From assembly GCF_003626595.1 (NCBI RefSeq), contig NZ_RBAK01000008.1:1-64000 (forward strand): 64,000 nt of DNA. Direction: 5' to 3'. Of this stretch, positions 1-8,661 are shown one piece after another (within the stretch, counting starts at the first letter, position 1; each line of letters opens with the position of its first letter). Source of the stretch: Micromonospora endolithica (GTDB lineage: Bacteria > Actinomycetota > Actinomycetes > Mycobacteriales > Micromonosporaceae). A program made the position numbers and the translations under genes. The notes under the pieces were generated by a model that saw only the letters and a list, made by a program, of their open reading frames with translations, was not told where the DNA came from and searched no databases.

Positions 1-75
1 CCGCGATCTTGCACTTTGTGTCGTCGCGAATGATGCAATGCGGACTAATTGGTAACCGAAAGTGCAAAATCGCGG
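1..75. terminator. Long imperfect inverted repeat downstream of the polyamine operon
   Basis: Bases 1-17 (CCGCGATCTTGCACTTT) are the reverse complement of bases 59-75 apart from one mismatch, with a 41-base loop. The element lies downstream of the agmatinase stop, so the leftward operon transcript would fold into a hairpin with a 17-bp stem. I infer a terminator or a dispersed intergenic hairpin. The left edge is cut by the window, so the stem may be longer. Confidence 0.55.
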
Positions 76-86
76 CGGTTTGAAAG

Positions 87-123
87 GTGGGGTGGGGTGG
101 GGGTGGGGTGGGGGTGGGGTGGG
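87..123 (+). other. G-tract array, candidate G-quadruplex
   Basis: This stretch is an unbroken series of GGGG or GGGGG tracts separated by single T residues. It directly abuts the agmatinase stop codon. Four or more G4 tracts with one-base loops is the textbook pattern for a stable parallel quadruplex. The G-rich strand is the template for the leftward transcript, so it could pause polymerase before the hairpin at the window start. Function is inference. Confidence 0.5.
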
Positions 124-1137
124 TCAGCGGTTTTCGAGGAGGGGTTGGGTGGGGTTCCAGGGGGGGCCGCCGGTGGCGTCCCGGCGGCGTCTGGCGATCG
201 CGGACAGGGCCTCCAGGACCACCCGGTTGCCCAGGTAGGCGGTGATGTCGGCGTGGTCGTACGGCGGGGCGACCTCGACCACGTCGACGCCGACCACCGG
301 CAGTTCGTAGCAGACCCGGCGGACCGCGTCGAGCAGTTGCCGGGAGGTGAGTCCGCCCGGTTCGGGGGTGCCGGTGCCGGGTGCCATGCCGGGGTCGACC
401 ACGTCGACGTCGACGGAGAGGAAGACGCCCTCGCACTCGTCGACGGCGATCGTGAACGCCTCGGTCAGACAGGTGTCGAGGCCACGGGAGACCAGCTCGG
501 TCATCTCGTACGAGCGCATCCGCTGCTGTGCCATCCACTCCAGAACCGACGGGCCGGGCCAGTACCCGCGCAGGCCGATCTGGAGGAAGCGGTCGCCGCG
601 TACCGCGCCGGACTCGATCAGCCGGCGCATCGGCTGGCCGTGCCCGTGCAGGGAGCCGAACTCGACGTCGCCGGTGTCGGCGTGCGCGTCGAAGTGCACC
701 AGCGACACCCGTCCGTGCCCGTGGTGCCGGGCGACTCCGGTGGCGTCGGGCCGGGCGATGGAGTGGTCGCCGCCGAGGACGACCGGAATCGCCCCGGCGG
801 ACGCCACCGCGAAGACGGCCTCCTCCAGGGCGGACAGCGATCGCTCGATGTCGCCGGAGAACATCTCGACGTCGCCCGCGTCGTACACCCGCAGGTCCCG
901 CAACGCGTCGACGCGCAGGGCGAGGGACGGTCGGGAGCCGTCGTGCGGCAGGTAGCAGGCCTGCCGGATGGCCGACGGGCCGAACCGGGTGCCGGGCCGG
1001 TGCGAGGTGCCGCCGTCGAACGGCGCGCCGAGGATGACCACGTCGGCGTCGGCGTACGTGACCGGCTCGGCGATGGTGCACGGCGGCACCCCGAGGAAGG
1101 TCACGTCCGGGCCGTACATCGGGCCGTAGCGGGTCAC
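124..1137 (-). CDS. speB: Agmatinase / ureohydrolase family protein
   Basis: A 337-residue member of the arginase/agmatinase (ureohydrolase) family, which hydrolyses guanidino groups at a binuclear manganese site; agmatine to putrescine plus urea is the likely reaction. The metal motifs are visible: GGDHS at 122-126, DAHAD at 150-154 and the aspartates of SVDVDVVDPG at 241-250, followed by GTGTPEPGG. The GTG start is chosen because it overlaps the preceding stop as GTGA (1134-1137), the junction used throughout this operon. It is the last gene of the polyamine operon, consistent with agmatine supply to putrescine. A guanidinobutyrase or other guanidino-acid hydrolase cannot be excluded. Confidence 0.85.
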   Translation of the reverse strand: MTRYGPMYGPDVTFLGVPPCTIAEPVTYADADVVILGAPFDGGTSHRPGTRFGPSAIRQACYLPHDGSRPSLALRVDALRDLRVYDAGDVEMFSGDIERSLSALEEAVFAVASAGAIPVVLGGDHSIARPDATGVARHHGHGRVSLVHFDAHADTGDVEFGSLHGHGQPMRRLIESGAVRGDRFLQIGLRGYWPGPSVLEWMAQQRMRSYEMTELVSRGLDTCLTEAFTIAVDECEGVFLSVDVDVVDPGMAPGTGTPEPGGLTSRQLLDAVRRVCYELPVVGVDVVEVAPPYDHADITAYLGNRVVLEALSAIARRRRDATGGPPWNPTQPLLENR

Positions 1138-2336
1138 CGCTCCTCCATCCCCCACGGCGAGCCGTAGTCGGTCAGCAGGTCGAGGAAGGGTACCGGGGGC
1201 AGCGCCTCCGGGCCCAGCACGCCGACGCCGGACCAGGCCCCGGTGGCGAGCAGTTCCAGGGCGACGACCGGGTTGACCGCGGTCTGCCAGACGACGGCCT
1301 GGTGGCCGTACTCGCCCATCGACCACTCGTTGTCGACCACGTGGTAGAGGTAGACCTCGCGCGGGTTTCCGTCCACGCCGGTCCCGCGGACCCAGGTGCC
1401 GGCGCAGGTCTTGCCGCGCATCCGGTCACCGAGCGTCGCCGGGTCGGGCAGGCAGGCGGCGAGCACGTCCCGGGGCGACACCTGGACGCCGCCGACCCGC
1501 ACCGGGGCGGTCGAGTCCAGGCCCAGCTTGTGCACGGTCTTCAGCACCTCGATGAACTCGTTGCCGAGGCCGTACTTGAAGGTGACCCGCTTCGCCTTCA
1601 CCCAGCGCGGGATCAGCAGCACCTCCTCGTGCTCCACGTTGACGCACTCGACCGGACCGATGCCGGCGGGGAAGTGGAACACCTCCGGCTCGCTGAACGG
1701 CGGCGTGGTGAACCAGCCGCGCGACTCCTCCCAGACCACCGGCGGGTTGAGGCACTCCTCGATGGTGGTCCAGATGGAGAACGAGGGCGCGAAGTCGTAC
1801 CCGTCGACGGTCAGGTTCGCGCCGTCCCGGACACCGATCTCGTCGATGTCGCGGAACAGCTCGTCGGCGGCGTACCGGGCGAACACGTCGGACAGCCCCG
1901 GTTCGACGCCGATGCCGCAGAGCGCCAACCGCCCGGCGTCGACCCACCGGTCGGCCACCGCGAACTGGTCGTCGCCGAGCTTCACCCCGGTCTCGGCGTG
2001 CGGATGTTCCGGGTGCGGGTGGGACAGGGACATCGCCATGTCGAGGTAGTCCGCGCCGGCCGCGTACGCGCCGTCGAAGATCGGCATGACGAAGCGTGGG
2101 TCGACCGCGTTCAGCACGTGGGTGATCCGGTGTTCGCGGCAGAGCGCGGCGACCGCGTCGGCCGACGCGGCGTCGACCCGCGCCGCCACGAAGCGCGCGT
2201 CGTGCTCGGCCACCGCCCGGGACGCGCGGCCGAGGTCGTGGTCGGCCACGACCATGGTCTCGAAGAAGGTACGGCGGGCGGCGATGGATACGGCGGCGGA
2301 GCCGACGCCACCGGCGCCGACGAGGAGGACACGCAT
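1134..2336 (-). CDS. Saccharopine dehydrogenase family protein (carboxynorspermidine dehydrogenase-like)
   Basis: A 400-residue NAD(P)-dependent oxidoreductase. The N-terminus MRVLLVGAGGVGSAA carries the GxGxxG Rossmann motif, and the rest reads like the saccharopine/carboxy(nor)spermidine dehydrogenase family, including a conserved WQTAVNP segment near the C-terminus. In other bacteria such enzymes condense aspartate semialdehyde with a diamine. The ATG shares one base with the upstream stop (TGATG at 2334-2338), and its own stop overlaps the agmatinase start. Placement with agmatinase, a polyamine importer and a PuuB-like oxidase points to polyamine metabolism rather than lysine. No carboxynorspermidine decarboxylase is visible in the window, so the exact reaction is open. 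Confidence 0.75.
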   Translation of the reverse strand: MRVLLVGAGGVGSAAVSIAARRTFFETMVVADHDLGRASRAVAEHDARFVAARVDAASADAVAALCREHRITHVLNAVDPRFVMPIFDGAYAAGADYLDMAMSLSHPHPEHPHAETGVKLGDDQFAVADRWVDAGRLALCGIGVEPGLSDVFARYAADELFRDIDEIGVRDGANLTVDGYDFAPSFSIWTTIEECLNPPVVWEESRGWFTTPPFSEPEVFHFPAGIGPVECVNVEHEEVLLIPRWVKAKRVTFKYGLGNEFIEVLKTVHKLGLDSTAPVRVGGVQVSPRDVLAACLPDPATLGDRMRGKTCAGTWVRGTGVDGNPREVYLYHVVDNEWSMGEYGHQAVVWQTAVNPVVALELLATGAWSGVGVLGPEALPPVPFLDLLTDYGSPWGMEER

Positions 2337-3841
2337 CAGGAATCGAACCCCAAACCAAGACGGTCGAGCGTACGGAGCCAGCGGTTGCGCCGCCCGCCGT
2401 GCGCGTCGGCGCGGGCGAGCGACCATCGGGTGAGGTGGATGCCGGCGGCCCGGACGGGCTCCGGCGGGAACGGCGGTGGCTTGCGGCGGACCAGGTCGAG
2501 CCGGGTCAGCGGGGTGTCCCGGCCGGCGAGCAGGTCGAGCATCACCCGCGCGCCGAACCGGGTCGCGCCGACACCGAGGCCGGTGTAGCCGGCGGCGTAG
2601 GAGAGCCGGCCGTCGTACGCGGTGCCGAAGAACGGGCAGAACCGGGTGCAGGTGTCGATGACGCCACCCCACCGGTGGCTGAAGCGCAGCCCGTCGAGCT
2701 GCGGGAACGTGGTGCGGAAATGGTCGGCCAGGGCGGTGAAGGTGGCGTCGCGCTGTTCCAGGGACGGCGCGACCCGGTTGCCGTAGTGGTAGACCGCGTC
2801 GTACCCGCCGAAGAGGATCCGCCCGTCGCCGGTGATCCGGTAGTAGTGGAACTGGTTGCCGGTGTCCGCGATGCCCTGCCGGTTCGCCCAGCCTATCGAG
2901 GCGCGCTGCGGGTCGGTCAGCGGTTCGGTCATCAGCGCGTAGTCGTACACCGGCACGATCCACGCGCGCAGCCGGCGCAGCAGCGGCGGGAACGCGCTGG
3001 TGGCGAGCACTGCCTGCCGGGCGCGCACCGATCCGGGACCGCGGTCCGGTCCGCCCACGGTGCCCGCCCGCAGCGCCGCGAAGTCGCGGTGCAGGCCGGT
3101 GACCCGGGTGTGCTCGTGGATCCGGACGCCCAGGCCGAGGGCGGCGCGGCGCAGGCCCCAGGCCAGCCGCGCGGGGTCCAGCATGGCGACCCGGTCGCGG
3201 TCCCACATGCCGCCGAGGTACGTCGGTGAGTCCACCTCGGCCCGGACCTCGTCGGCGTCGAGCAGGCGTACGTCGTGGCCGTACCGGCGGGCCTGCGCGG
3301 CGTCCGCGGCGATCCCGTCGAGCTGGTACGGCTCGACCGCCACCGACAGCTCGCCGGTCCGGGCGAAGTCGCAGTCGATGCCGAACTCGGCAACGGTGGC
3401 GGCGATGGCGTCCAGGTTGGCCCGGCCCAGCCGTTCCAGTTCGTCGATCTCGTCGGGGAACCGGTCCACCCCGTTGGCCAGGCCGTGGGTGAGCGAGGCG
3501 GCGCAGAAGCCGCCGTTGCGCCCGGACGCGGCCCAGCCGCAGGTGCCGGCCTCGACCAGCAGCACGTCCCGGTCCGGGTCGTCCCGCTTGGCCAGCAGGG
3601 CGGTCCACAGCCCGGAGTAGCCACCGCCGACGACCAGCAGGTCGGCCTCGGTGTCCCCGGTCAGCGGCGGCAGCGGGTCGGGGCGCTCCGGCCGGTCCAG
3701 CCAGTACGGCACCCGCGCCGCGTCGGCCAGCGCGGGCCGGCCCGCTCCCGGCCGTCGGGCCGGGGCCTGGAAGGAGATCCGGCCGGCACGGGACGGAGCC
3801 GGGGTGCGGGACGACGTCCGGCCGGGGTCGGACCCGGTCAC
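2336..3841 (-). CDS. FAD-dependent oxidoreductase, DAO/PuuB-like
   Basis: A 501-residue D-amino-acid-oxidase-type flavoprotein. After a proline-rich N-terminal stretch of about 60 residues comes the dinucleotide motif VVGGGYSGLWTALL (around 70-84), then EAG and the GWAASGRNGGFC segment typical of gamma-glutamylputrescine oxidase (PuuB) relatives. The expected reaction is oxidative deamination of an amine with release of hydrogen peroxide. The GTG start gives a GTGA overlap with potC (3838-3841); the unusually long leader means an internal start is possible. Operon context suggests a polyamine or gamma-glutamylated polyamine substrate, but no gamma-glutamylpolyamine synthetase lies in this window. 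Confidence 0.75.
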   Translation of the reverse strand: MTGSDPGRTSSRTPAPSRAGRISFQAPARRPGAGRPALADAARVPYWLDRPERPDPLPPLTGDTEADLLVVGGGYSGLWTALLAKRDDPDRDVLLVEAGTCGWAASGRNGGFCAASLTHGLANGVDRFPDEIDELERLGRANLDAIAATVAEFGIDCDFARTGELSVAVEPYQLDGIAADAAQARRYGHDVRLLDADEVRAEVDSPTYLGGMWDRDRVAMLDPARLAWGLRRAALGLGVRIHEHTRVTGLHRDFAALRAGTVGGPDRGPGSVRARQAVLATSAFPPLLRRLRAWIVPVYDYALMTEPLTDPQRASIGWANRQGIADTGNQFHYYRITGDGRILFGGYDAVYHYGNRVAPSLEQRDATFTALADHFRTTFPQLDGLRFSHRWGGVIDTCTRFCPFFGTAYDGRLSYAAGYTGLGVGATRFGARVMLDLLAGRDTPLTRLDLVRRKPPPFPPEPVRAAGIHLTRWSLARADAHGGRRNRWLRTLDRLGLGFDS

Positions 3842-4677
3842 GACCGGCCTCCGGCGCGGCCCACCGGCACCGGCGCGGCCAGGGCGGCCCGACGTGCCCG
3901 CCGGCCGCGCAGACCGCTGGCCAGCACCAACAGCAGCGCGATCCCGAACATCGCCGTGCCGATGACGTTGACCTGCGGCGGGATGCCCCGCTGGGCGGCG
4001 CCCCAGACGTACATCGGGAAGGTGACCGTGGTGCCCGAGTTGAAGTTCGTGATGATGAAGTCGTCGAAGGACAGCGAGAACGCCAGCAGCGCGGCGGCGA
4101 CGATGCCGGGCAGCACCAGCGGCAGGGTGATCCGGCGGAAGGTCTGCCACTCGTTGGCGTAGAGGTCCATCGCGGCCTCCTCCAGCCGCCGGTCCATGCC
4201 GGCCAGCCGCGCCTTCACCGTGACCACCACGAACGACACGCAGAACATGACGTGCGCGACGACCACGGTCCAGAAGCCGAGCGGCACGCCACCGGCGACG
4301 AAGAGGGCGAGCAGCGAGGTGCCCAGCACCAGTTCCGGCGTCGCCATCGGCAGGAAGATCAGCACGTTGATCCCGGAGCGGCCCCGGAACCGGTGCCGGA
4401 CCAGGGCGAACGCCATCAGCGTGCCGAGCAGGGTGCTCACCACGGTCGCGAGGAAGCCGATCTGCACGCTGCGCACCACCGCGTCGCACATGTCGGCGGT
4501 GGCGCACGGGTTGCGCCAGTTGTCCAGGGTGAACTCGTGGAAGTCGTACGACAGGCGGCTGGACGGGCGGTTGAACGACAACGCGGCGACCACCGCGATC
4601 GGCAGGAGCAGATAGCCGAGCACCAGCAGGGCCACCCCCACCACCCACCGGTCGGCCAGCCAACGGGAGAACCTCAC
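3838..4677 (-). CDS. potC: Spermidine/putrescine ABC transporter permease PotC
   Basis: A 279-residue inner-membrane permease with about six hydrophobic segments. It has the binding-protein-dependent permease signature near ARLAGMDRRLEEAAMDLYAN, where the EAA loop contacts the ATPase. The family brings polyamines into the cell together with PotA, PotB and PotD. The GTG start overlaps the potB stop (GTGA at 4674-4677), indicating translational coupling. An asparagine/cysteine-containing loop (RNPCATADMCDAVV) follows the first membrane segment and is unusual but not disruptive. Substrate is inferred from the operon; the permease sequence alone does not separate putrescine from spermidine. Confidence 0.88.
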   Translation of the reverse strand: MRFSRWLADRWVVGVALLVLGYLLLPIAVVAALSFNRPSSRLSYDFHEFTLDNWRNPCATADMCDAVVRSVQIGFLATVVSTLLGTLMAFALVRHRFRGRSGINVLIFLPMATPELVLGTSLLALFVAGGVPLGFWTVVVAHVMFCVSFVVVTVKARLAGMDRRLEEAAMDLYANEWQTFRRITLPLVLPGIVAAALLAFSLSFDDFIITNFNSGTTVTFPMYVWGAAQRGIPPQVNVIGTAMFGIALLLVLASGLRGRRARRAALAAPVPVGRAGGRS

Positions 4678-5591
4678 AGCACCTCCTCGGTGCCGGCCCG
4701 GCGGAGGTAGACGAACACCACCGCGAGGATCGCCGCCATCAGCAGGAAGGACAGCGCCGCGCCCTGCGGGTAGTCGAGCCGGACCAGGAACGCCGAGTCG
4801 ATGACGTTGCCGATCATGTACTCGTTCGGGGTGCCGAGCAGTTCGGCGTTGATGTAGTCACCGCTGGCCGGGATGAAGAACAGCAGCGTGCCGGCGACCA
4901 GGCCGGGCATCGACAGCGGCAGGGTGACCCGCCGGAACGCCTGCGTCGGGCTCGCGTACAGGTCGCTCGCCGCCTCCAGCAGCCGGGCGTCGAGCCGCTC
5001 CAGGCTCGCGTACAGCGGCAGCACCAGGAACGGCAGGAAGTTGTACGTCAGCCCGAGGACCACCGCGACGGGGGTGGCCAGCAGCCGGCCGTCGGGGCCG
5101 AGCAGGTGCACGTCGCGCAGCAGCCCGACCAGCCAGCCGTTGTCCGACAGGATGGTCTTCCAGGCGAGCGTACGCACCAGGAAACTGGTGAACATCGGCG
5201 CGACCACGCACACCAGCAGCAGGTTCTTCCACCGGCCGGCCTTCTGCGCGATCGCGTACGCCAGCGGGTAACCCATCAACAGTGCCAGCACCAGGGCGAC
5301 GCCGGCGTAGAGGAACGACCGGCCGAACTGCGGCCAGTACGCCTGCAACGCGTCCGGGTAGTTGCCGAACGCCCAGGTCAGCGCGTACCCGGTGGAGAGC
5401 GAGCCGGCGGGGTCGTAGAGGCTCGCGGCGGCCAGTTGGAGCAGCGGCACGGTGAAGAACAGGAACAGCCAGGCCGCGCCCGGCAGCAGCAGCAGGTACG
5501 GCAGGAGCCGGTACGACCCTCGGGTGGCGTCCCGATCGCCGGGCGGGGCAGTCGGTGTGGGCGCCCCGCCCAGGTGCGCCAGCGCCGTCAT
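4674..5591 (-). CDS. potB: Spermidine/putrescine ABC transporter permease PotB
   Basis: A 305-residue permease partner of PotC. The first membrane segment is YLLLLPGAAWLFLFFTVPLL (about 30-49), and an EAA-type loop (LDARLLEAASDLYASPTQAF) marks the ATPase contact. The ATG was chosen because it overlaps the potA stop as ATGA (5588-5591); a longer in-frame reading extends into the potA coding region and is not credible. It forms the heterodimeric channel with PotC, downstream of potD and potA. Confidence 0.88.
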   Translation of the reverse strand: MTALAHLGGAPTPTAPPGDRDATRGSYRLLPYLLLLPGAAWLFLFFTVPLLQLAAASLYDPAGSLSTGYALTWAFGNYPDALQAYWPQFGRSFLYAGVALVLALLMGYPLAYAIAQKAGRWKNLLLVCVVAPMFTSFLVRTLAWKTILSDNGWLVGLLRDVHLLGPDGRLLATPVAVVLGLTYNFLPFLVLPLYASLERLDARLLEAASDLYASPTQAFRRVTLPLSMPGLVAGTLLFFIPASGDYINAELLGTPNEYMIGNVIDSAFLVRLDYPQGAALSFLLMAAILAVVFVYLRRAGTEEVL

Positions 5592-6751
5592 GTGCCGGCC
5601 CCCAGGCGGTCGGGTACCGGCTCGGCGGTCTCCTCCGCCGGCACGTCGTGCTCCCCGCCACGCGGCAGGACGAAGGAGTGCCGGGGGTGCCAGTGCGCGG
5701 TGACCTCGGCGCCGGGCACCAGCCGGGGGTCCGGGTCGGCGTTGGCGGTGAACACCGACAACTCCTGCCCCCATCCGGTCCGGAGCAGGAACTCGGTACT
5801 CACGCCCGCGTAGCAGATGTCGGTCAGGACCGCGCGGAACGCGTTGCGCCCGTCCGGAACCCGACCCGGATCGGCGACCAGCTGCAGCTTCTCGGGTCGG
5901 ACGCCGAGCCAGACCCGGCCGTGCCGGGACCGAGCCCGGCCCACCGGCACGGCGAACCGGCTGCCGTGTGCGGTGACGAGCAGGTCATCCCCGTCCAGGC
6001 CGGTCGCCTCCGCCTCGACCAGGTTGGACTGGCCGAGGAAGTTGGCCACGAACGGGGTGGCCGGGTACTCGTAGATGTCGGCGGGGGCACCGAGTTGCTC
6101 GACCCTGCCGGCATTCATCACGGCGACGGTGTCCGCCATCCACATCGCCTCTTCCTGATCATGCGTGACGTGCAGGAAGGTGATGCCGACCTCGGTCTGG
6201 ATGCGCTTCAGCTCGATCTGCATCTGCCGGCGCAGCTTCAGGTCGAGGGCGCCGAGTGGTTCGTCGAGCAGCAGCACCTGCGGGTGGTTGATCAGGGCGC
6301 GGGCCAGCGCGACCCGCTGCTGCTGGCCGCCGGAGAGCTGGGCCGGCCGGCGGGGACCGTAGCCGTCGAGCTGCACCAGCGACAGCATCCGGGTGACCTC
6401 GTCGCGTACCGCGCGGATGCCGCGCCGGCGCAGCCCGAACGCCACGTTCTCGGCGATGTCCAGGTGCGGGAAGAGGGCGTACGACTGGAACACGGTGTTC
6501 ACCGGCCGCTTGTACGGACGCAGCCGGGTGATGTCCCGGTCGCCGAGCAGCACCCGCCCGCCGGTCGGCTCCTCCAGGCCGGCGATCATCCGCAGGGTGG
6601 TGGTCTTGCCGCAGCCGGACGCTCCGAGCAGGGCGAAGAACGAACCCTGCGGGACGGTCAGGCTGAGGTCGTCCACCGCGGTGAAGACGCCGAACCGTTT
6701 GGTGAGGTCGGCCAGCCGGAGGTCGCCGGCCGGACCCGCGTCGCGTCCCAT
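5588..6751 (-). CDS. potA: Spermidine/putrescine ABC transporter ATPase PotA
   Basis: A 387-residue ABC ATPase. Walker A is GASGCGKT at 43-50. The Q-loop region is NTVFQSYALFPH, the signature is LSGGQQQRVALARAL and Walker B is LLLDEPLGALD, with the H-loop in HVTHDQEEA. The C-terminal third is a TOBE-type regulatory domain. The start ATG lies five bases after the potD stop. This is the energising subunit of the importer, and the length matches PotA. Confidence 0.9.
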   Translation of the reverse strand: MGRDAGPAGDLRLADLTKRFGVFTAVDDLSLTVPQGSFFALLGASGCGKTTTLRMIAGLEEPTGGRVLLGDRDITRLRPYKRPVNTVFQSYALFPHLDIAENVAFGLRRRGIRAVRDEVTRMLSLVQLDGYGPRRPAQLSGGQQQRVALARALINHPQVLLLDEPLGALDLKLRRQMQIELKRIQTEVGITFLHVTHDQEEAMWMADTVAVMNAGRVEQLGAPADIYEYPATPFVANFLGQSNLVEAEATGLDGDDLLVTAHGSRFAVPVGRARSRHGRVWLGVRPEKLQLVADPGRVPDGRNAFRAVLTDICYAGVSTEFLLRTGWGQELSVFTANADPDPRLVPGAEVTAHWHPRHSFVLPRGGEHDVPAEETAEPVPDRLGAGT

Positions 6752-6756
6752 CTGCC

Positions 6757-7941
6757 TCACGCCCCGATGACCTGCTGGAACTTGCCCTCGTATTCGCGCT
6801 CCTGCTGCTCGTCCAGGGCCATGAAGACCTTGGACTTGGCCAGCAACGCCTCGTCCGGGAAGATCAGCGGGTTGGCCGCCAGCTCCGGGTCGATCTTCTC
6901 CATCTCGGCCTGGGCGCCCTTCACCGGGCAGATGTAGTTGACGTACGCGGCGAGCTTCGCGGCCACGGCCGGCTCGTAGTAGTAGTTGATCAGCTCTTCG
7001 GCGTTCGCCTTGTGGGTGGCCTTGTTCGGCACCATCATGTTGTCGCTGAACAGGATCACGCCCGAGTCCGGCGCGACGAACCGGATCTTCTCGTTCTCGC
7101 CGGCCAGCTGGATGACGTCGCCGGACCAGCCGATGCAGGCGGCGATGTCGCCCTTGGCCAGCTCCGGGGCGTAGTCGTTGCCGGTGAACCGGCGGATCTG
7201 CCCGGAGTCGACCGCCTTCTTCAGCTTGTTGAGCGCGTCGTCGAACTGCGCGGCGGTGAAGTTCGCCGGGTCGTGACCGTTGGACTGGAGCAGCAGGCCG
7301 ATGGTGTCCCGCATCTCCGACAGGGCGGTGACCTTGCCCTTGAGGTCGGGGCGGGTGAGCAGCTCGTCGACGGTGCGGATCTCCTTGGCGACGCTGCCGT
7401 TGTAGGCCAGACCGGCCAGCCCGGACTGCCACGGGACGGCGATCCGGTTCTCCCGGTCGAACGAGCGGTCGAGCAGCGACGGCAACAGGTTGGCCTGGAC
7501 GTTCGGGATCTTCGCCTTGTCGAGCTTCTGGATCCAGCCGAGCCGGATCATCCGGGCGGCCATCCAGTCGGTGAGCACGATGATGTCCCGCCCGGTGCCC
7601 TGACAGGCCGCGAGCTGGTTCTGCACCTTGCCGAAGAACTCGTTGTTGTCGTTGATGTCCTCGGTGTACGTCACCTTGATGCCGGTCCGGGTGACGAACT
7701 CGTCCAGGCTCGGCCGCTTCGACTCGTCCTTCTCGTCGACGTCCATGTACTGCGGCCAGTTGGAGAAGGCCAACGTCTTCTCGGTGCCGGAGAGGTCGTC
7801 GCTGACGCAGCCGGCCTCGGTCTGGGTCGCGGCCTTCGTGCCGCAGCCGGCGAGGGAGCCACCGGCCGCGAGGAGCGCCGCCGAGCCGAGCGTGCCGGTC
7901 AGAAGTCCACGCCGGGTGAGGGGCCGAAGGGGAGATCGCAT
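6757..7941 (-). CDS. potD: Spermidine/putrescine-binding lipoprotein PotD
   Basis: A 394-residue extracellular solute-binding lipoprotein. The N-terminus has twin arginines (LTRRGLLTG), a hydrophobic stretch and a lipobox LAGC with the lipidated cysteine at about residue 33, so export by Tat and lipid anchoring are likely. The mature part starts SDDLSGTEKTLAFSNWPQY, with the NWPQY motif common in PotD-like proteins. The ATG is set by an AGGAG ribosome site seven bases upstream; a longer frame lacks the signal at its N-terminus. It is the first gene of the operon, facing the divergent Lrp regulator. Confidence 0.9.
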   Translation of the reverse strand: MRSPLRPLTRRGLLTGTLGSAALLAAGGSLAGCGTKAATQTEAGCVSDDLSGTEKTLAFSNWPQYMDVDEKDESKRPSLDEFVTRTGIKVTYTEDINDNNEFFGKVQNQLAACQGTGRDIIVLTDWMAARMIRLGWIQKLDKAKIPNVQANLLPSLLDRSFDRENRIAVPWQSGLAGLAYNGSVAKEIRTVDELLTRPDLKGKVTALSEMRDTIGLLLQSNGHDPANFTAAQFDDALNKLKKAVDSGQIRRFTGNDYAPELAKGDIAACIGWSGDVIQLAGENEKIRFVAPDSGVILFSDNMMVPNKATHKANAEELINYYYEPAVAAKLAAYVNYICPVKGAQAEMEKIDPELAANPLIFPDEALLAKSKVFMALDEQQEREYEGKFQQVIGA

Positions 7942-8055
7942 ATGACGACTCCTAAGGGGTCTTCGCCGGCGGCAGGACGGGGGTGGCACGCCAGCGGGAG
8001 GGTCAGGTCGCGGTGGACGACTGATCCTGACATGAGGTGACCTCCCTTACAAGGG

Positions 8056-8071
8056 ATTCCGTTGCGGGAAT
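8056..8071. promoter_or_regulatory. Candidate Lrp operator upstream of potD
   Basis: ATTCCGTTGCGGGAAT is an inverted repeat (ATTCC and GGAAT arms) between the divergent potD and lrp genes. Its core resembles the AATCCGTTGC and AATCCGTCGC sequences upstream of the aminotransferase. AsnC/Lrp proteins usually bind near their own gene, so an operator here is plausible. This is inference from motif recurrence only. Confidence 0.35.
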
Positions 8072-8148
8072 AGCCTTGGACGACGAGATACGCAAGACTG
8101 CACCGGGGCACTAGGCTCAGGCCCGGGATCCGGCATGGGGAGCGATCG

Positions 8149-8661
8149 ATGACGAACCGGCAGAACGACAACGGTAACGGCGGACGGAGAGTAACCGTCC
8201 GTGACGGTGCCACCCACGCTCTGCTCGACGACGTGGCGAAGCAGATCATCGAACAGCTCCAGGAGGACGGGCGCCGCCCGTACGCGACGATCGGCAAGGC
8301 CGTCGGGCTCTCCGAGGCGGCGGTCCGGCAGCGGGTGCAGCGCCTGCTCGACGCCGGGGTGATGCAGATCGTCGCGGTCACCGACCCGCTCCAGCTCGGT
8401 TTCCCCCGGCAGGCCATGATCGGCCTGCGCACCGACGGGGACCTGGAGGCGGTCGCCGACCGACTCGCCGAACTGGTGGAGGTCGACTACGTCGTCATCA
8501 CCGCGGGCTCGTTCGACCTGCTCACCGAGGTGGTGTGCCGCAACGACGACCACCTGCTGGAGATCCTGCAACGACTCCGCGCGGTCGAGGGCGTGCTCTC
8601 CACGGAGGCGTTCGTCTATTTGAAGCTGCGCAAGCAGACCTACACCTGGGGCACCGCCTGA
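8149..8661 (+). CDS. Lrp/AsnC family transcriptional regulator
   Basis: A 170-residue feast/famine regulator. An N-terminal basic tail of about 20 residues is followed by a helix-turn-helix (IIEQLQEDGRRPYATIGKAVGLSEAAVRQRV is split over residues 33-65) and a C-terminal RAM/ligand-binding domain with VDYVVITAGSFDLLTEV. A GGGAG ribosome site precedes the ATG. It is transcribed divergently from the pot operon and tandem with the aminotransferase, so it probably senses an amino acid or polyamine product and controls both. The ligand is unknown. Confidence 0.88.
   Translation: MTNRQNDNGNGGRRVTVRDGATHALLDDVAKQIIEQLQEDGRRPYATIGKAVGLSEAAVRQRVQRLLDAGVMQIVAVTDPLQLGFPRQAMIGLRTDGDLEAVADRLAELVEVDYVVITAGSFDLLTEVVCRNDDHLLEILQRLRAVEGVLSTEAFVYLKLRKQTYTWGTA

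Noticed and set aside
1134..2336. Lysine-pathway saccharopine dehydrogenase
   Set aside because: Actinomycetes make lysine by the diaminopimelate route, and all neighbours concern polyamines; a polyamine role fits better.
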